NCBI GenBank assembly: GCA_902566775.1
Contig: CACFKF010000005.1
Location: forward strand, 1 to 64,000
Direction of reading: 5' to 3'
Source: an uncultured Pelagibacteraceae bacterium
GTDB lineage: Bacteria; Pseudomonadota; Alphaproteobacteria; Pelagibacterales; Pelagibacteraceae
DNA: 64,000 nucleotides
The translations under genes were made by a program, and so were the position numbers. Shown in pieces: positions 61,718-64,000 of the stretch. Below the pieces are notes generated by a model that did no database searches, was not told the origin of the DNA, and was given only the letters and a program-made list of their open reading frames with translations. Position 1 is the stretch's first letter. Each line of letters begins with the position of its first letter.

Positions 61718-62245
61718 ATGAAAAATATTTGCGATTGGAATAATTGTTTTAAAATTGGTGAATACAAAGCCCCTGTTGAGAAAGATAATAGTAAAAACTA
61801 TCGCCTTCTCTGCCTCGATCACGTCAAAGAGTTTAATAAAAATTGGAATTACTTTTCTGGAATGTCAGATAGACAAATCTACGATTGGTTGAAAAGTGAT
61901 ATGGTCTGGCATAAACCCACACAAAGTTTTAGTTCTTCGGATAATTTTTTTAAAGTCTTATGGAATAATGCTCTAAAAGACGAATTTGATAAGTCGAGTT
62001 TTAAAAGTCAATTTAACAATATGAACAAATTTAAGTTTAATAGTAACGATGTCAAAGCTTTTGGTATACTTGGCGTTTCAGTGGGACTAGAATGGAGGAA
62101 GATACAAGAAAAATTCAAAAAGCTTGTCAAAAAATTTCACCCTGATATGAATGCAGGAAATAAAAAATACGAAGATAAGCTCAAAGTAATTACATTGGCT
62201 TATACTCAATTAAAGAATACATATAGAGAAAAAAATGACACCTAA
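61718..62245 (+). CDS. J-domain protein upstream of cobS
   Basis: A 175-residue protein. The N-terminal part (residues 1-70) has C-x3-C and C-x2-H spaced like a small metal site ([16 protein letters not shown]). The C-terminal part (about 110-175) is a J domain with [31 protein letters not shown], including HPD. It overlaps cobS by 11 bases. Alphaproteobacteria often place this gene between bolA and cobST, so it may assist assembly of the CobST complex, but this is an inference. Confidence 0.82.
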   Translation: MKNICDWNNCFKIGEYKAPVEKDNSKNYRLLCLDHVKEFNKNWNYFSGMSDRQIYDWLKSDMVWHKPTQSFSSSDNFFKVLWNNALKDEFDKSSFKSQFNNMNKFKFNSNDVKAFGILGVSVGLEWRKIQEKFKKLVKKFHPDMNAGNKKYEDKLKVITLAYTQLKNTYREKNDT

Positions 62246-63209
62246 TTTAAATTCAAAACCAGATATGAAGTTATCTGTTAAACAAACTTTTGGAATAGAT
62301 AGTGATATGGAAGTTGAAGCTTTTTCAAAAAAAAATGAATTTGTTCCTGAAATTGATAAAGATTATAAATTTGATAGAGATACAACTTTGGCAATTCTTG
62401 CAGGATTTAAATATAATAAAAGAGTAATTGTCCATGGCTATCATGGAACGGGAAAAAGCACTCACATAACAAATGTTGCTGCTAGATTAAATTGGCCCTG
62501 CATTAGAGTTAACCTAGATTCACATGTTAGTAGGATTGACTTGATTGGGAAAGATGCAATTATAATTAAAGATGGAAAACAAGTAACAGAATTTCAAGAA
62601 GGAATACTCCCTTGGTCTATCCAAAATCCTGTGGCACTTATTTTTGATGAATATGATGCAATGAGACCAGATGTTGCATTCCTTATGACTAAGGTGCTTG
62701 AAGCAGAAGGTGGTTTAACTTTATTAGAAAAAAATAAAGTTATAAAACCACATAGTTATTTTAGATTATTTGCAACAGCTAACACAGTTGGATTGGGTGA
62801 TACAACAGGACTTTATACTGGTACTCAACAAATTAACCAAGCACAGCTAGATAGATGGAATATAACTACGACATTAAATTATTTAGATTTAGAAAAAGAA
62901 ATGGAAATTGTCCTGGCAAAAAATAAAAATCTAAATAATGCAAAAGGAAAAGAAAAAGTTGCAAATATGATTAAAGTAGCATCATTAACTAGAAAGGGTT
63001 TTATTGCGGGAGATATATCAACTGTTATGTCGCCACGAACAGTTATACACTGGGCTGAGAATAGCTCTATATTTAAAGATACTGGTTATGCTTTTAGAGT
63101 AACCTTTTTGAATAAATGTGAGGAATTAGAAAAAAATATAATCGCTGAATATTATCAGAGGTGTTTTGGAGAAGACTTACCAGAATCACTAATTAATGTT
63201 CAGATGTAA
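62235..63209 (+). CDS. cobS: Cobaltochelatase subunit CobS (AAA+ ATPase)
   Basis: A 324-residue MoxR/CobS-type AAA+ protein. Walker A is [11 protein letters not shown] at about residues 73-83, Walker B is [14 protein letters not shown] near 136-145, and sensor regions [15 protein letters not shown] and RLFATAN follow. With CobT and CobN it inserts cobalt in aerobic cobalamin synthesis. No cobN or other cobalamin gene is in the window. Its stop abuts cobT. Confidence 0.93.
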   Translation: MTPNLNSKPDMKLSVKQTFGIDSDMEVEAFSKKNEFVPEIDKDYKFDRDTTLAILAGFKYNKRVIVHGYHGTGKSTHITNVAARLNWPCIRVNLDSHVSRIDLIGKDAIIIKDGKQVTEFQEGILPWSIQNPVALIFDEYDAMRPDVAFLMTKVLEAEGGLTLLEKNKVIKPHSYFRLFATANTVGLGDTTGLYTGTQQINQAQLDRWNITTTLNYLDLEKEMEIVLAKNKNLNNAKGKEKVANMIKVASLTRKGFIAGDISTVMSPRTVIHWAENSSIFKDTGYAFRVTFLNKCEELEKNIIAEYYQRCFGEDLPESLINVQM

Positions 63210-64000
63210 ATGAACAAAGAAGATAATTTTAAAGAAAAATTTAAACAAGCTTTAATTTCGACTGTTAAAGTAATCTCAGAAGACTACAAACCAAATAAAG
63301 AAAGCGCTAATGCTAGTTCTAAAAATATAAATTTTTTTGAATTAGACAATTTAAGTTCTAAACGTGATTTTATACGTTTTAGAGCTGAAGCAGATTCTGA
63401 AGCTTTAAAAAAAAAGTTTTCTGATAAAAAAATTTATCAAAACAATTTGCCCAATAATTCTTCTTACAGATCTTTGTATGATATATCTGAAAAAATTAGA
63501 TATGAACTGCTTGGTACAAGAATGTTGAAAGGTATATCCAAAAATCTTAGCGAAAACTATTATCAAAAAATAAATCTTAAACGTAAAGATAAGTTAAAAA
63601 GCAAAGAAGATGTTAGTGCAGCAGAGGCTTTTGAGTTATATATGTTAAAAAATTTCTTAAATATAAAGCTCAATACAATGTCCTCTAAAATATTGAGTTT
63701 TTGGGAAAAAGAATTTAATTCTTCAATAAATAATCACATAAAATTCTTAAATAAAAATATTGAAAATCAGGAAGCATATAACTCGAAATTCTCTAAATTA
63801 TTAGAGGAAATGGGTATTTTTGATACTGAAAATGAAGAAAAAAACCAAGAAAAAGAAGAAAATAATGAAAATAATAACAAACAAAATCAATCAGAAGATG
63901 AAAAAGAAAAAACTAAACAAGATGAAGATAGTACAGGATCTGAAGTAGATTATGATTTCGACGATTATTCTATGAATGAGGAACTTGTTGATACAAATTC
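63210..64000 (+). CDS. cobT: Cobaltochelatase subunit CobT, N-terminal part (3' end outside window)
   Basis: An open frame from ATG at 63210, directly after the cobS stop, to the window edge, giving about 263 residues. It has SKRDFIRFRAEADSEALKKKF, a coiled segment and a long acidic, glutamine/asparagine-rich linker with repeated EEKNQEKEENN-like stretches. This low-complexity acidic middle before a C-terminal VWA domain is characteristic of CobT. The VWA part would lie beyond the edge. Confidence 0.88.
   Translation, partial: MNKEDNFKEKFKQALISTVKVISEDYKPNKESANASSKNINFFELDNLSSKRDFIRFRAEADSEALKKKFSDKKIYQNNLPNNSSYRSLYDISEKIRYELLGTRMLKGISKNLSENYYQKINLKRKDKLKSKEDVSAAEAFELYMLKNFLNIKLNTMSSKILSFWEKEFNSSINNHIKFLNKNIENQEAYNSKFSKLLEEMGIFDTENEEKNQEKEENNENNNKQNQSEDEKEKTKQDEDSTGSEVDYDFDDYSMNEELVDTN

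Noticed and set aside
1-64000. CRISPR arrays, insertion sequences or integrated elements
   Set aside because: No regularly spaced direct repeats, transposase-like frames or flanking repeats were noticed in the window.

Overview
This 64-kb window is AT-rich, with short intergenic gaps, many overlapping start/stop codons and few recognisable Shine-Dalgarno sites. The gene content is alphaproteobacterial: the F1 ATPase inhibitor zeta subunit, DUF2948 between murA and hisD, a RamB/ScfR regulator beside isocitrate lyase, cobST beside bolA, and an A73/G1:U72 tRNA-His. Together with the genome style this points to a streamlined marine bacterium of the SAR11/Pelagibacterales type. The assignment is an inference from gene content and style, not from a marker-gene tree.

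Layout. 1-4.3 kb: the 3' part of groEL, a metallo-beta-lactamase-fold lipoprotein-size secreted enzyme, a YczE-type membrane protein, a secreted protein and a TerB/J-domain protein. 4.3-7.3 kb: a glyoxylate-bypass locus with isocitrate lyase, an undescribed 55-codon ORF just upstream, and a divergent RamB/ScfR-type regulator split by a one-base frameshift; two identical tandem TTTACAA motifs lie between them. 7.3-14.9 kb: an extremely lysine-rich coiled-coil protein, cyclopropane fatty acid synthase, a DapA-like aldolase, a glycosyltransferase, a membrane J-protein, an oligopeptidase and an hsp20 gene with an RpoH-like promoter and a ROSE-like RNA thermometer. 14.9-27.1 kb: a purine uptake and catabolism region with two NCS2 permeases, a phosphoribosyltransferase, guanine deaminase, xanthine dehydrogenase, urate hydroxylase, HIU hydrolase, OHCU decarboxylase, allantoinase, allantoicase and ureidoglycolate lyase, arranged as two divergent operons. 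27.1-37.5 kb: DNA glycosylase, DMT transporter, MsrA, sulfurtransferase, an RND efflux pair, a lytic transglycosylase, ATPase zeta subunit, VanZ-like protein, phosphoglycerate mutase and exonuclease I.

37.5-47.3 kb is a long minus-strand run: dcd, murA, DUF2948, hisD, infA, tRNA-Phe, cspA, tRNA-His, hisS, hisZ (frameshifted), hisG, rmuC, a PD-(D/E)XK nuclease, a tiny ORF and exonuclease I. 47.4-55.6 kb on the plus strand holds tRNA-Thr and rpmH-rnpA-yidD-yidC-argB-HAD-dapD-dapE followed by a histone-deacetylase-family protein and a SET-domain protein. 55.6-59.7 kb on the minus strand holds truA-fmt-def and two envelope proteins of unknown function. 59.8 kb to the end holds aroK-aroB, bolA, a J-domain protein, cobS and a truncated cobT.

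How the parts connect. The purine operons convert guanine, hypoxanthine, xanthine and urate to two ureas plus glyoxylate, and the glyoxylate-bypass locus handles the same metabolite. No urease or malate synthase is visible here. The observations most worth checking are the hsp20 thermosensor, the unusual tRNA-His and tRNA-Phe, the two A7-associated frameshifts, and several tightly packed small ORFs.
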